Shown: piece after piece, positions 1 through 10,200 of the stretch | Position numbering within the stretch: position 1 is the stretch's first letter | Layout of the letters: each line of letters starts with the position of its first letter | Notes under the pieces: generated by a model | Told to the model about the DNA's origin: nothing | Database searches by the model: none | Seen by the model: the letters and a program-made list of their open reading frames with translations, nothing else | NCBI RefSeq assembly: GCF_001876935.1 | Contig: NC_033795.1 | Span: 59,424,332-59,488,331, forward strand | Direction: 5' to 3' | Length of the DNA: 64,000 nucleotides | Source: Asparagus officinalis | Taxonomy: Eukaryota > Streptophyta > Magnoliopsida > Asparagales > Asparagaceae | Program-made: the position numbers and the translations under genes

Positions 1-178
1 GGGTGGCTCGGCCTTGGCCGAGCCACCCTGAGGTGGCTCGGCCACCGAGCCACCCTAGGGTGGCTCGGCCTTGGCCGAGCCACCCCAAGGTGGCTCGGCT
101 TTGGCCGAGCCACCTCAAGGTGGCTCGGCTGAGGCCGAGCCACCTTGGGGTGGCTCGGCTTTGGCCGAGCCCCCGCGG
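1..178. repeat. GC-rich inverted-repeat array inside the LTR
   Basis: Nested near-perfect palindromes are built from GGTGGCTCGGCC and its complement GGCCGAGCCACC, separated by 2-8 bases, about six half-sites in 178 bp. The same block occurs at 31345-31598, 32599-32662 and 34481-34574, always upstream of the LTR TATA box. It is open in one frame only because it is repetitive; I do not call a protein from it. Confidence 0.85.
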
Positions 179-531
179 GCGGTGTTTTCCGACTTTTTCG
201 AGTCGTTTTCCGTTGTTTCCGGTTCTGTCCGTGATTCGGTTGATTGAGACTCTGATTGGTTGATCTGATTTGGCAGTAAGTTGGATTCCTGATTTGGCAG
301 TAAATCCGCTTCTGAGTTCGAGTCCGAAATTGATCTTGATTCGATCGTGATTCGTCCGAGTCCGCTCTCGGTTGGATGACTCGTTGATTCCTCAACTCAT
401 TAGCTTGATTCTGCACGCGGGTGGATGCATTCCGTCGCTTCTGTGCGATTCGTCGATCTCGTCGCCTCGTTGGTTCGTCGGTTTGTGCCGAGCTATGCTA
501 GGGGACCTATAAGCAATTTTATATGCCTACA
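1..531 (-). mobile_element. Partial Tat-type LTR (3' LTR of the minus-strand element), cut by the window edge
   Basis: Read on the minus strand, the LTR begins at 531 with TGTAGGCATATAAAATTGC and runs leftward out of the window. The same sequence begins the plus-strand LTRs at 30985, 34055 and 40773. The shared order is the TGTAGG terminus, a stretch containing two or three 'ACTGCCAAATCAGGAATC' motifs, then a GC-rich inverted-repeat array (1-178). A purine-rich tract lies just outside position 531, so this is a 3' LTR whose internal region lies to the right. The TATA box and 3' end are beyond the window. Assignment to Ty3/gypsy Tat follows from the pol frame at 7272-12238. Confidence 0.85.
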
Positions 532-547
532 GATACCCCCTCCAAAG
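532..547 (-). other. Polypurine tract of the minus-strand Tat element
   Basis: The minus strand reads CTTTGGAGGGGGTATC directly before the LTR start TGTAGG at 531. The same tract precedes the LTRs at 40773 and 42782. In LTR retrotransposons this position primes plus-strand DNA synthesis. Confidence 0.8.
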
Positions 548-1139
548 TATTTCAGTCTCGTTCTTTTATAGAAGAGTCTGGGATACTTTGGATATGATTG
601 TCCCTACCTTCAGTCGGTATAACGGGACCTCGGAATGGCTTCTGTTCTTGACTCCTTCAATTCTCCAGGCTTTTCGGTGCTTTGTCGAAAGTCTGTAAGA
701 GTTCCGGTGCTGCATTTATTGTCTGACCGTTTGTCGGAATTTTGAACTTTGAAGTCGATTCCTGATTTCTAATTTTTAGCTGACCATCGATTGTGGCGTC
801 GAGTCTTTATGTACAACGCGTTGTCCGGCGTAGTGTGGTTGAGTTATCCTTAAGAATATTTATAAACAATATTCTCCAGGAACTTCTCAAACCAAAAATA
901 GGGAATAGTTTATACTCATATACCTTATTGGAGTATTAAGAAGCAGTTTATACTCGTATACTTTTCGGAGTGTTCTTTAGGTTCGAATAATCTGAACCGG
1001 CCCAAAAAATGTGCCAAAAAAGGCAGTATTTGGGTTCAAAATCTCTCCGACCCTTCCAAATATATGGTAGAGGGGTTAAATAGGTGAAGGAATGAACCGT
1101 AGGTTGATCAAAAGTCGTTCCAATGTTTAATTCAGCTCC
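548..1139 (-). other. Terminal part of the Tat 3' region
   Basis: From 548 to about 975 the reverse complement matches 40345-40772, just upstream of another LTR of the family. Shared blocks include 'AGTATACGAGTATAAACTG' and a GAAGTTCCTGGAGAATATT-type motif. About 975-1139 has no counterpart there and flanks the antisense gene-like unit. No protein is encoded. Confidence 0.7.
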
Positions 1140-1142
1140 AAT

Positions 1143-1352
1143 TTGAATTCTGGTTCAAATTTGGTTCAAACTGGTTCAATTTGGCTCAAACTGGCTCATT
1201 CTGGTTCAATCTGGCTCAATTTGGCTCATTCTGATCTGGTCTGGTCCAGCCAGGCTCAATCTGACTCAATTTGGCTCATTCTGGCTCATTCTGGCTCAAT
1301 TTGGCTTGGTCTGGTTCAACCCTGGTCTGGTCTGGTTCAGCCAGATCTGGTT
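1143..1352 (+). repeat. Degenerate 10-11 bp tandem repeat upstream of a TATA box
   Basis: About 19 degenerate copies of CTGGCTCAAT / TTGGCTCATT / CTGGTTCAAT follow each other with a period of roughly 10-11 bp and stop just before a TATA box at 1358. The spacing is close to one helical turn, so the motifs would face one side of the DNA. A role as an enhancer for the unit at 1358-3223 is inference. Confidence 0.75.
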
Positions 1353-1357
1353 CAAGG

Positions 1358-1366
1358 CTATAAAAG
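1358..1366 (+). promoter_or_regulatory. TATA box of the antisense gene-like unit
   Basis: The motif CTATAAAAG is followed about 25-35 bp later by a pyrimidine-rich stretch (TTCTTC...TCTCTCTC) typical of plant start sites and leaders. It drives the plus strand, opposite to the surrounding retroelement, and is not in an LTR. Function is inferred from motif and position. Confidence 0.6.
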
Positions 1367-1389
1367 AGGGTTTTTCTTCATTTTTTTTA

Positions 1390-2292
1390 TTTTTTCTTCT
1401 TCTCTCTCTAGGGCCGGCCCCCCCCCCTTTGCCTCTTTGAATTTGTTTCCCCTGTTGAACTTTCCTTTTTGTTATTTCCTCTCTTTCCAAATGTTCAAAA
1501 GAGAATTTCTTCCTTTTTTAAACTTCCTCTTCTTTCCATATTTTCAAGAGAGATTTTCTTCCTTTTTTAAGCTCCCTCTTCTTTCCATATTTTCAAGAGA
1601 GATTTTCTTCCTTTTTTAAACTCTCTCTTCCATTGTTTCCTTCCCCAAATTCATCTATAATTCCGGATTTTCTTGCACTCCTCTTGGCCGAAATTATCTT
1701 CTCCCCCAAGTTAGAGTTTCATCATCTTCAACCTCAAGGAAAGCTTCTTGATTTGGTAAGTTCCCCTTCCCCACTCTCTTCCTTTTTTTTTTTATTAAGA
1801 AAGATTGTAACTTTATGCTTGTAATGGGGATGCAACATGAACCCACATGTCAAGATCACAACTTTTTATTCTAAGGATGATGGGTTGTGAGTATGAACCA
1901 AAATTTGGGGGTTTTATGCAACACATGCAATTTGACCGAATTTTTGGGGGGGTTTTATGCAAAAGTGGACTGAAATTGGTAGGGGCTTTTATGCAAAAGT
2001 GGACTGGAGTACTAGATGATCAAATATGATGACCATGACCCCAAATCAAACGTGTCCTTGACCTGAATTTAGCCTTGAGCACGAGGGGTATTTTGGGTAT
2101 TTCACCAAAATTCACCGCAAAATGACAATCATTGTTTAGCATGCACGAAATTTGTAGGTTTAATTAGACTTCAACTATAAAATCCTATTTATTCATAGGA
2201 CTTTAGTTCAAGTTCTTAATTTCCCTTTTATATTTCGTGTATTACTATTTTAGACTGTATCTGACTTGCTGCTTTTTCATCGCAGGTTTTCG
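1390..2292 (+). other. Candidate spliced 5' leader of the antisense unit (intron 1756-2285)
   Basis: After the TATA box comes a CT-rich leader with three tandem copies of a roughly 50-bp unit (about 1505-1625), which also forms a 42-codon upstream ORF at 1491-1619. A strong plant donor, TTTG|GTAAGT, lies at 1756. An acceptor, TTTTTCATCGCAG|G, lies at 2285, leaving an AT/T-rich 530-bp intron. Splicing would place the ATG at 2293 seven bases into exon 2. 5'-UTR introns are common in plant genes. Splicing is predicted, not shown. Confidence 0.5.
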
Positions 2293-3223
2293 ATGCCTCC
2301 TCGTCGATCTCGACTTCCTAGGAGTCGATCCCATTTGCAGCCTAGCGAGGAAGAAGTTCCCACAGCATACTCTCCTCCAGCGGCTTCCTTCAGGCAGGCC
2401 ACTGGTCCACTTCCTCGGTTGAATTCCCGTAATAGGAGGATTGTGAGTCCCGAAGTCATCCTAATATCTGACGATGAGAGTGAAGAGGATCCCATTGCTG
2501 CAATTACGTCCGACCAAGAATCTGTCTTCCAGGTCTCCGAATCCTTGCAGGACATCCTCCAAAAAGTAGAGAATGTTATACAACAAACGCTCACCGACAT
2601 TAGTTCTGGGCGGAGAAGAGATTATGATTTGCTCCCTTTCATAACAGATAGTCTTAAAGACATTCAGCGTGTAGGCGGCATCCGGCTAGCTGGACGATGT
2701 GAGATAAGGTTGACTTGCTTAGAAGAACTTATATATCATTTGGAAGACCTAGTAGACTTCGACCCGTATGCTGAGGCCACGCCACTTATGATCGATGCTC
2801 AAGGTCACACCGCTCATGATCGATGCTCAGATTCAGAGGATGCACGAGCGTAAGGCCCGAGCGAGACGCATATCAGAGCAAGAAATCATCGTTGCGAACT
2901 TGTACGAACGGCAACGTGGTCTGCGGAGTAAGATAGATGCTTATAACAGCATTGCTGAGGGGACAGGGATTAGGACCGTCCAAGGGGAGAGGACTCTAAA
3001 AGATTTTGAGCTCGAGAGCACTAGAGTTCAAAATGTTTATAGAGGAGAGCTGGAGATTCTTCACACGTTGCGCCGAGAAGACGTAACCGCCGATGCTGCC
3101 TCCATTCTTGCTTATACTAAGCTTCAGAAGGAAGAAGAGGAGAGGGTTCGAGTGGAACATGTCGAGCAACTTGCCGCTGTTGAGGCTGCGATTGCTTCCT
3201 TCAGTTTGTTAGATCTGATTTGA
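2293..3223 (+). CDS. Antisense extra ORF of the Tat element, frameshifted near its middle
   Basis: I recognise no family. Two overlapping frames (2293-2853, then 2795-3223) make one protein of about 310 residues, broken by a 28-bp tandem duplication at 2775-2829. The start at 2293 is the first ATG after the predicted acceptor at 2285. The N-terminus is basic and Ser/Arg-rich (MPPRRSRLPRSRS). Residues 55-66 read VILISDDESEED, which resembles a SUMO-interacting motif. The second half is charged and helical (QRMHERKARARR; QKEEEERVRVEHVEQLAAVE), probably a coiled coil. Extra ORFs lying antisense between pol and the 3' LTR are known in Tat-lineage elements, so this probably belongs to that class. 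It has no counterpart in the 37-40 kb copy, where tandem repeats occupy the position. No transmembrane segment or catalytic motif is visible. Confidence 0.65.
2775..2829 (+). repeat. 28-bp tandem duplication causing a frameshift
   Basis: Two near-identical 27-bp copies (2775-2801 and 2803-2829), both ending CATGATCGATGCTCA or TATGATCGATGCTCA, are offset by 28 bp. The offset is +1 in frame and explains why the antisense ORF splits here. Confidence 0.85.
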
Positions 3224-3239
3224 GATGTCTCTTTGTATC

Positions 3240-5205
3240 TGCACTTGGTTTGATTTTATTTGCTGAATGTTTTGACTTTTGATCTTTTTAGTGGAACTGG
3301 TTTTTGTCTTTATCTTTATTATGATTCCTCATTCCGTTTGAAATGATTGACCATAATACTCATAGAATTTTTGGCTAACCCCCAGCCCTTAACGGGTTTG
3401 ATTAGCCTTTACCGACTACCGTTTGAGTCGGGCTAGCATGCGGATTATCTAAATCCGTTCCGCATGTCACGTTGTGCTAAGAGAGTAAATTCTCTGAGAC
3501 TTTGTGCTATGATATTGAATACATAGACTTCGCCATTGTTACGGGAATAGGCTACCCGGCGACACGTGTTAGGTGTTGACTTTAGGATTTTTGGCTAACC
3601 CCCAGCCTTCAACGGGTTTGATTAGCCTTTACCGACTACCGTTGGAATCGGGCTAGCATGCGGATTATCTAAATCCGTTCCGCATGTGACGTTGTGCTAA
3701 AGGAATAAACTCCCTTAGACTTGATGCTACAACTTCGAATATGTAGACTTCGCCATTGTTATGGGAATAGGCTACCCAGCAACGTGTTTTAGACGCTGAC
3801 TTATCCCTACTTAGGCTTCGGGATAAAATTCCCCAGAATCGAACTCTGGTGTCTTTTTCTTCGGAGAAAGACTAAACCGGCGACGCGTGTTAGGCGTCGG
3901 CATATTATCCCTATTTAGGTTTCGGGATAAAATACCCCAGACTGGTATTCTGGTGTCTTTTTCTACGGCGAAAGACTAAACCGGCGACGCGTGTTAGGCG
4001 TCGGCATATCCTTTCTTAGGATTCAGGATGAAATTCCCCATGCGTGTAAGGCATGGATTTTGGTGTTATTAATAACAACCTGCCGCGATGTTGAATATGC
4101 GGACGAGTGTTCTTTTTAACGGTTAGGAACTAACCGGCAGCGCGGGTTAAGCGCAGACTTATCCTTGCTTAGGTTTCAGGATAGAATACCCCAGAATCGA
4201 ACTCTGGTGTCTTTTTCTTTGGAAAAAGACTAAACCGGCAGCGCGTGTTAGGCGCAGACTTATCCCTGCTTAGGATTCGGGTTAAACTTCCTAGGATGAA
4301 TCCTAAATTGATAAATTTTGGAAAAGATCAATGCGGGAAAGGAAGAATTTTATATTCTATTTCCCGGTCTTCTTTTAGGGTGAAGGCGAACCCGAAAACA
4401 AGGAAGGAAGAATTTTATATTCTATTCCCTGATCCTGGAAAGGAAGAATTTTATATTCTATTTCCAGCACAAAAGAAACTAGTGATTCTGGAAAGGAAGA
4501 ATTTTATATTCTATTTCCAGTGCAAAAGAAACTAAGAGTGGGATTTCCACTCCGAGAATCAGGAAAATCTAGATAAACCTGCCTTTTATAGGATTGGTTA
4601 TCTAAACTGAAAAGGAGTTCTTCGTTTATCGAAGTGAAACTTCAACTTTGGTCATAGCCATGAGAGGGCTTAACCAAAGAGAAGAAGAAGGGAGTTCTTT
4701 CGTTTATCGAAAGGGGACTCCGAAATGAAAATGGACCTCTTGTCTATGGAAAGAGTGGGAGGTTTGAGACGATCCTAACTATAGGAAGGTTTGATCGCTC
4801 AATTTGTGGGCCTCTCGTTCATTGGGGGAATCGAGAGTGGGTTTTGGTTTTGGTCCTAACGGTAGAAAGGTTTGACCAATTCCGAATATTATGTCCAGAC
4901 TCTAACAGTGTTAAGTGCACAGGCGCAGTGAGAATTTGAATGGGAGTTTCTTATTCATCACCTTGCTGTAGTGACCGGATTATCCCTAAGAATACATTAT
5001 ATGGATTTCTTTTGGGAACTTCCCGTTACATGAATCATCCACCCCCAGCTTCCTTTGCAAAACTGGGTATGGTATTGTACTCAGTTGGGTGTCCGGGTTA
5101 TCCTTAAGAATATCAGGCATGGTATTCTCCAGGAACTTCCCGTGAAAGAAAGGAAACAGTTTAGACTCATATACCTGTTGGAGTATGTAAGGAAGCAGTT
5201 TAACC
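3240..5205 (-). repeat. Tat 3' region, copy B: serial hairpins and short repeats, no protein
   Basis: This noncoding region belongs to the minus-strand element. About 3340-4270 is a run of short perfect or near-perfect hairpins. Examples are CATGCGGA...TCCGCATG at 3437-3466, CCGACT...AGTCGG at 3412-3431, and CGACGC-GTGTTAG-GCGTCG at 3881-3899. About 4330-4520 has four copies of a GAAGAATTTTATATTC motif. About 4620-4860 has TTTCG...CGAAA hairpins and the CTCTCG...CGAGAG stem also seen at 37.6-38.0 kb. About 4980-5205 repeats a GGGAAGTTCC motif. The reverse complement corresponds to 37340-39300. Confidence 0.75.
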
Positions 5206-5804
5206 TCATGCACCTGTTGGAGGATTAAGAAGCAGTTTATACTCGTATACTCTTCGGAGTGGTGCCGTTCTCAACTTCTTGAGAGCAAAGCAATCCTTGG
5301 TGGGATGAACGACCCTCCTGTGGTATGCACAGTACTTTGGGTCCGTAGTGTTGTCAGCTTCCTCCTGATTTGTGATAGGTGGTAGCTTGATCTTGTTACT
5401 TTCAAGGAGGGATTCGAAGATGGCTGGAACGTCTTCGTCCTTGAAAGAGTACTCTTTTTGGAGTCTCGGACCCGAAGTCTTTTGCTGCCTTCGGGATTGC
5501 TGTTGTGACGTTTGATTAGCACCATCAGCAGCTGTAGGTACTTTGCCCTTACCACAAGAGGCGAAGTTTGAGTTCAGCGGATTAACCGTCGGTCGGTTCC
5601 TCTCGGCCTTATTCCTTCGGAGGAAGCGTTCGGCTTGTTCACCGCGCACCTTCAAGTCTTTCCAAGTATCAGACGGTGCTGTTCCCATTGCTTCCAACAC
5701 GTCCAGTGCAAGGTTGTTGTGGCAAGTCTAGAGGATGAACTCCTCGGTGATCCGGTCCCGACAGTTCATCGCCTTGTTCCGGAACCTCTTGACTAGGTGT
5801 TGAC
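5206..5804 (-). pseudogene. gag: Tat gag fragment (C-terminal half) fused to the 3' region
   Basis: On the minus strand this encodes the C-terminal part of Tat gag. It aligns with 36725-37347: shared blocks include SDTWKDLKVRGEQAERFLRR, EYSFKDEDVP and the Cys/His-bearing segment KYCAYHRRVVHPTKDCF. The N-terminal two thirds are absent: the fragment begins at a junction (5795-5804) with another 3'-region copy. There is a stop just upstream of ESMGTAPS-like sequence, and a deletion of about 30 bp removes residues before the C-terminus. It ends at the same gag/3'-region junction as the 37.3 kb copy, marking a pol-less lineage. Gag is the structural particle protein; this fragment is not expected to work. 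Confidence 0.85.
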
Positions 5805-7262
5805 TTTAGGATTTTTGGCTAACCCCCAGCCCTTAACGGGTTTGATTAACCTTTACCGACTATCGTTTGAGTCGGGCTAGAATGCGGATTATCTAAATTC
5901 GTTCCGCATGTGACGTTGTGCTAAAGGAATAAACTCCCTTAGACTTGATGCTACAACTTCGAATATGTAGACTTTGCCATTGTTATGGGAATAGGCTACC
6001 CAGCAACGTGTTTTAGACGCTGACTTATCCCTACTTAGGCTTCGGGATAAAATTCCCCAGAATCGAACTCTGGTGTCTTTTTCTTCGGAGAAAGACTAAA
6101 CCGGCGACGCGTGTTAGGCGTCGGCATATCCTTTCTTAGGATTCAGGATGAAATTCCCCACGAGTGTAAGGCATGGATTTTGGTGTTATTAATAACAACC
6201 TGTCACAATGTTGAATATGCGGACGGGTGTTCTTTTTAACGGTTAAGAACTAACCGGCAGCGCGGGTTAAGCGCAGACTTATCCTTGCTTAGGTTTCAGG
6301 ATAGAATACCCCAGAATCGAACTCTGGTGTCTTTTTCTACGGGGAAAGACTAAACCGGCGACGCGTGTTAGGCGTCGGCATATCCTTTCTTAGGATTCAG
6401 GATGAAATTCCCCATGCGTGTAAGGCATGGATTTTGGTGTTATTAATAACAACCTGCCACAATGTTGAATATGTGAACGGGTGTTCTTTTTGACGGTTAA
6501 GAACTAACCGACAGCGCGGGTTAAGCGCAGACTTATCCTTGCTTAGGTTTCAGGATAGAATACCCCAGAATTGAACTCTGGTGTCTTTTTCTACGGAAAA
6601 AGACTAAACCGGCAGCTGGTGTCTTTTTGTGCGGAAAAAGACTAAACCGGCAGCGCGTGTTAGGCGCAGACTTATCCCTGCTTAGGATTCGGGATAAACT
6701 TCCTAGGATGAATCCTAGATTGATAGATTCTTAGAAAAGGTTGGTGCGGGAAAGGAAGAATTTTATATTCTATTTCCCGGTCTTCTTTTAGGGTGAAGGC
6801 AAACCCGGATACAAGGAAGGAAGAATTTTATATTCTATTCCTTGATTCTGGAAAGGAAGAATTTTATATTCTATTTCCAGTGCAAAAGAAACTAAGAGTA
6901 GGATTTCCACTCCGAGAATCTGGAAAATTTAGATAAACTTGCCTTTTATAGGATGGGTTATCTAAACTGAAAATGGGTTCTTCGTTTATCGAAGTGGAAT
7001 TTCAACTTTGGCTATAACCATGGGAAGGCTTGACCAAAGAGAAAAGAAAGGAGTTCTTTCGTTTATCGAAAAGGGACTCCGAACTGAAAGTGGACCTCTT
7101 GTTCATGGAGAGAATCAAGAGGGCCAGAAAAACATTTTTGGTGGACTCACTGTCAATTGAAATTGATCAGTGAGGGATTTTGGTGGTGAAAATGATTTTG
7201 GGTTATCCTCTAGAATATTAAGTGTAATATTCTTCAAGGAACTTCCCGGTAAACGAGTTATC
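5805..7262 (-). repeat. Tat 3' region, copy A, directly downstream of pol
   Basis: The same hairpin series as 3340-4860 is repeated downstream (on the minus strand) of the pol stop codon. It includes the CATGCGGA/TCCGCATG-type stem, GTCTTTTTC/GAAAAAGAC stems, CGACGC-GTGTTAG-GCGTCG hairpins and GAAGAATTTTATATTC repeats at 6749-6870. Its left edge merges into gag at 5795-5804 through about 10 bp of shared sequence. It contains no ORF of interest. Confidence 0.75.
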
Positions 7263-7271
7263 CTGAATGTA

Positions 7272-10200
7272 CTAGGGATAGTACTTTTTCAGGAACTTCC
7301 CATTTATTGGCATTAATTGCCTGGCGCCCTCTTGAGTAATCAGGCGATATGCGCCGTTTGAATAGACTGTGTCTATTACAAACGGTCCTTCCCATTTGGG
7401 TTCGAATTTACCTTTCTTCTTGGAGGTGAGAATTATTGGTCGGCGAGCAGCGAGGACCAGATCTCCTTCCTTGAAGCTTCTCTGTCGGACTCTTTTGTTA
7501 AAAGCCCTTGACATCCTGGCTTGGTAAAACTCGATGTGTTGTTGAGCCTCCAAACGCTTTTCATCCAGCCTCTCGAGCTCTTCGAGACGCTTCTGATGTT
7601 GTTCCTCCGTCGTCATCTCCGTTGCGAGGGCGATCCGAAGGGACGGAATCTGAATTTCCAGCGGTAGCACAGCTTCACATCCGTATACCAGCGAATACGG
7701 GGTAGCTCCCGTAGGCGTGCGTATGGTGGTGCGATAAGCCCAGAGTGCTTCACCGAGTTTATCGTCCCAGTCTCGTTTATTGGTCTTCACGAGCTTTGAC
7801 AAGATCTTGATGATCGTCTTGTTAAACGCCTCCGCTAATCCATTCGCGGCGGGATAATAAGGTGTTGATGAAACATCTTCAATTTTGAACTTGTCGCAGA
7901 ATCTGACGAAGGCATTGCTTATGAACTGTGGACCGTTGTCATGAATGATCCTTCTTGGCACGCCGTGTCGGTAAATGACATGATGCTTGATGAAATTGAT
8001 GACGTTGTTCGTCTTCACTTCTCTAAGCGGAATCGCTTCAGCCCACTTTGAGAAATAATCTGTGATCGCGAGGATGAACCGATCACCTTTGACTGAAGGG
8101 GGAAAAATAGGACCGACTATGTCCATGCCCCAAGTCTCGAACGGCCAAGACGTGGTTGACGTGTGCAACTGCTCTGGCGGTTGATGCATATAATTCGCAT
8201 GTATCTGGCAAGCGTGGCATTCTCGTGCGTATTCGATTGCGTCACGAACCATCGTTGGCCAGAAATATCCCATCCTCCTGATGCGATCATACAGTTTAGG
8301 ACCGGGCTGATGCGCACCACATTCTCCTTCGTGTGCTTCCTTAAGAACTTCCTTTGCTTCTCTGTTCGAAAGGCATCGGAGTAAAAGACCGTCGTACCCT
8401 CTACGGTATAATGTATGGGTTTCAGTATTATAGAAGAATCTTGGAGCTCTTCGGCGGATTGATTCCTTTTCTTTTACATCCTCTGGCAAGATACCATATT
8501 GGACGTAGTCGATGATAGGAAAACGCCAATCTCGGGACTCAGACCCAATTTGAGTTGAATTCACCTCTTTGGCGTTCACGTTTCTATCCTCTTCTTCTTC
8601 AATCTCCGTACTGTATATGGGTACGCAGAGTTGATGCGTCCGTACTGTGACTAACAGCTCAGCTTCGGGAGGCTGTGCCAGTGATACTGCTAGTGCCGCC
8701 AGTGCGTCTGCATAAGCGTTCTGGAGACGAGGGATGTATTCAATAAAGAATTCTTCGAAAGATTCCGCCATTTTGATGGCTTCCTGGTGGTACGGGATCA
8801 GGTCTTGATTCCTGACTTCATACTCACCGCGAACTTGGTTGACTATCAATTGCGAATCTCCAAAAGCTTCGAGATATTCGACCCCCAGCTCTTTGGCGAA
8901 ACTGAGTCCAATGAGAAGCGCGTTGTATTCGGCAACATTATTGGAGCACGGACTAGTCAACGAATAAGCCCGAGGCATCACGTGCTTTCCAGGGGAGATT
9001 AAGACGACTCCAACTCCAGAGGAAACTGTAGGACATCCCGGGGTTATTACTCTATTAACTGCCCTTGAGGCACCATCGAAGTATAATTGCCATACTTGTT
9101 GGTGTGATGTGGTGTTAACCTCGTGGGTTTCATCCGGCAAGTCATCATATACTTCTGCCGTATCTGTGGTCGGGTTTGCCGCCAAAAGGTCACAAATCGC
9201 CTGTCCTTTTATCGACTTCTGCTGCTTGAAGTGCAAATCGTATTGGGACAAGAGAAGGGCCCACTTCGCTAGTCGCCAATTCATAGAGGCCGGTTGCGTC
9301 ATAAACACCCGTACTGGATTAACGTTGGAGATAACGTAGATCGTCTGTCCCACTAGGTAATGCCGCATCTTTTGCATCGCAAATACCAATGCAAGGCATT
9401 CTTTCTCAATCATCGGATATCGAGACTCAGCGCCTACCAAGGTCCGACTGAGGTAATAAACTGCCTGTTCGTGACCGTTATCATCGTCTTGCGCTAGTAA
9501 GGCACTTATCGAGTGGTTCATCGCCTTGAGATAAATCAAGAACGGTTTACCAGATTTCGGTGCAACGAGAACAGGAGGGTTCGCCAGATATGTTTTGATA
9601 TCTTCGAACGCTTTTTGGCAGGCATCATCCCAGATGAATGATACTCCTTTCTTGTTCAGCTTAGAGAACGGTTGGCACTTCCCAGAAAGATTTGAGATGA
9701 AACGCCGGATATAAGCTAAACGCCCTTGCAATCCTCTGAGTTCTCTCAGATTCCTCGGGGGCTGCAATTCATGTATCGCCTTCACCTTATCAGGATCGAT
9801 ATGTATACCCTTAGTGGTGACGACGAACCCAAGAAATTTTCCGCTGGACATTCCAAGAAATGATTTAGTGGGGTTCATCTTCAACTGATGACTCCTCATG
9901 AGATCGAACATTGTCTTCAAATCCTTGATGTGATCTTCCTTGTTGCGGCTTTTCACAACCAAATCATCAACGTAACATTCGACTGTTTTCCTGAGATGTT
10001 CTTGGAAAATCTTAGTCATCGCTCGCTGGTATGTGGCACCGGCATTCTTCAGGCCGAAAGGCATCACCGTATAGCAGAAAACGCCGAGGGGTGTTCTAAA
10101 CGCCGTATGCTTCTCATCCTCTGGATGCATCTTGATCTGGTTATATCCCGAAAATCCATCCATGAAGGACATCCTCTCAAATCCACATGTATTGTCGATA

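Noticed and set aside
3..263. Open frame through the GC-rich palindromes (ARPWPSHP-like repeats)
   Set aside because: The frame is open because of the short repeat and lies inside an LTR; several frames are equally open.
1296..1490. Basic minus frame over the antisense TATA region
   Set aside because: It is composed of the reverse complement of simple repeats and pyrimidine tracts; no support.
1143..1619. 158-codon plus frame starting in the repeat array
   Set aside because: It is made of the degenerate 10-11 bp repeats and a T-rich leader and crosses the TATA box, so it is not a plausible protein.
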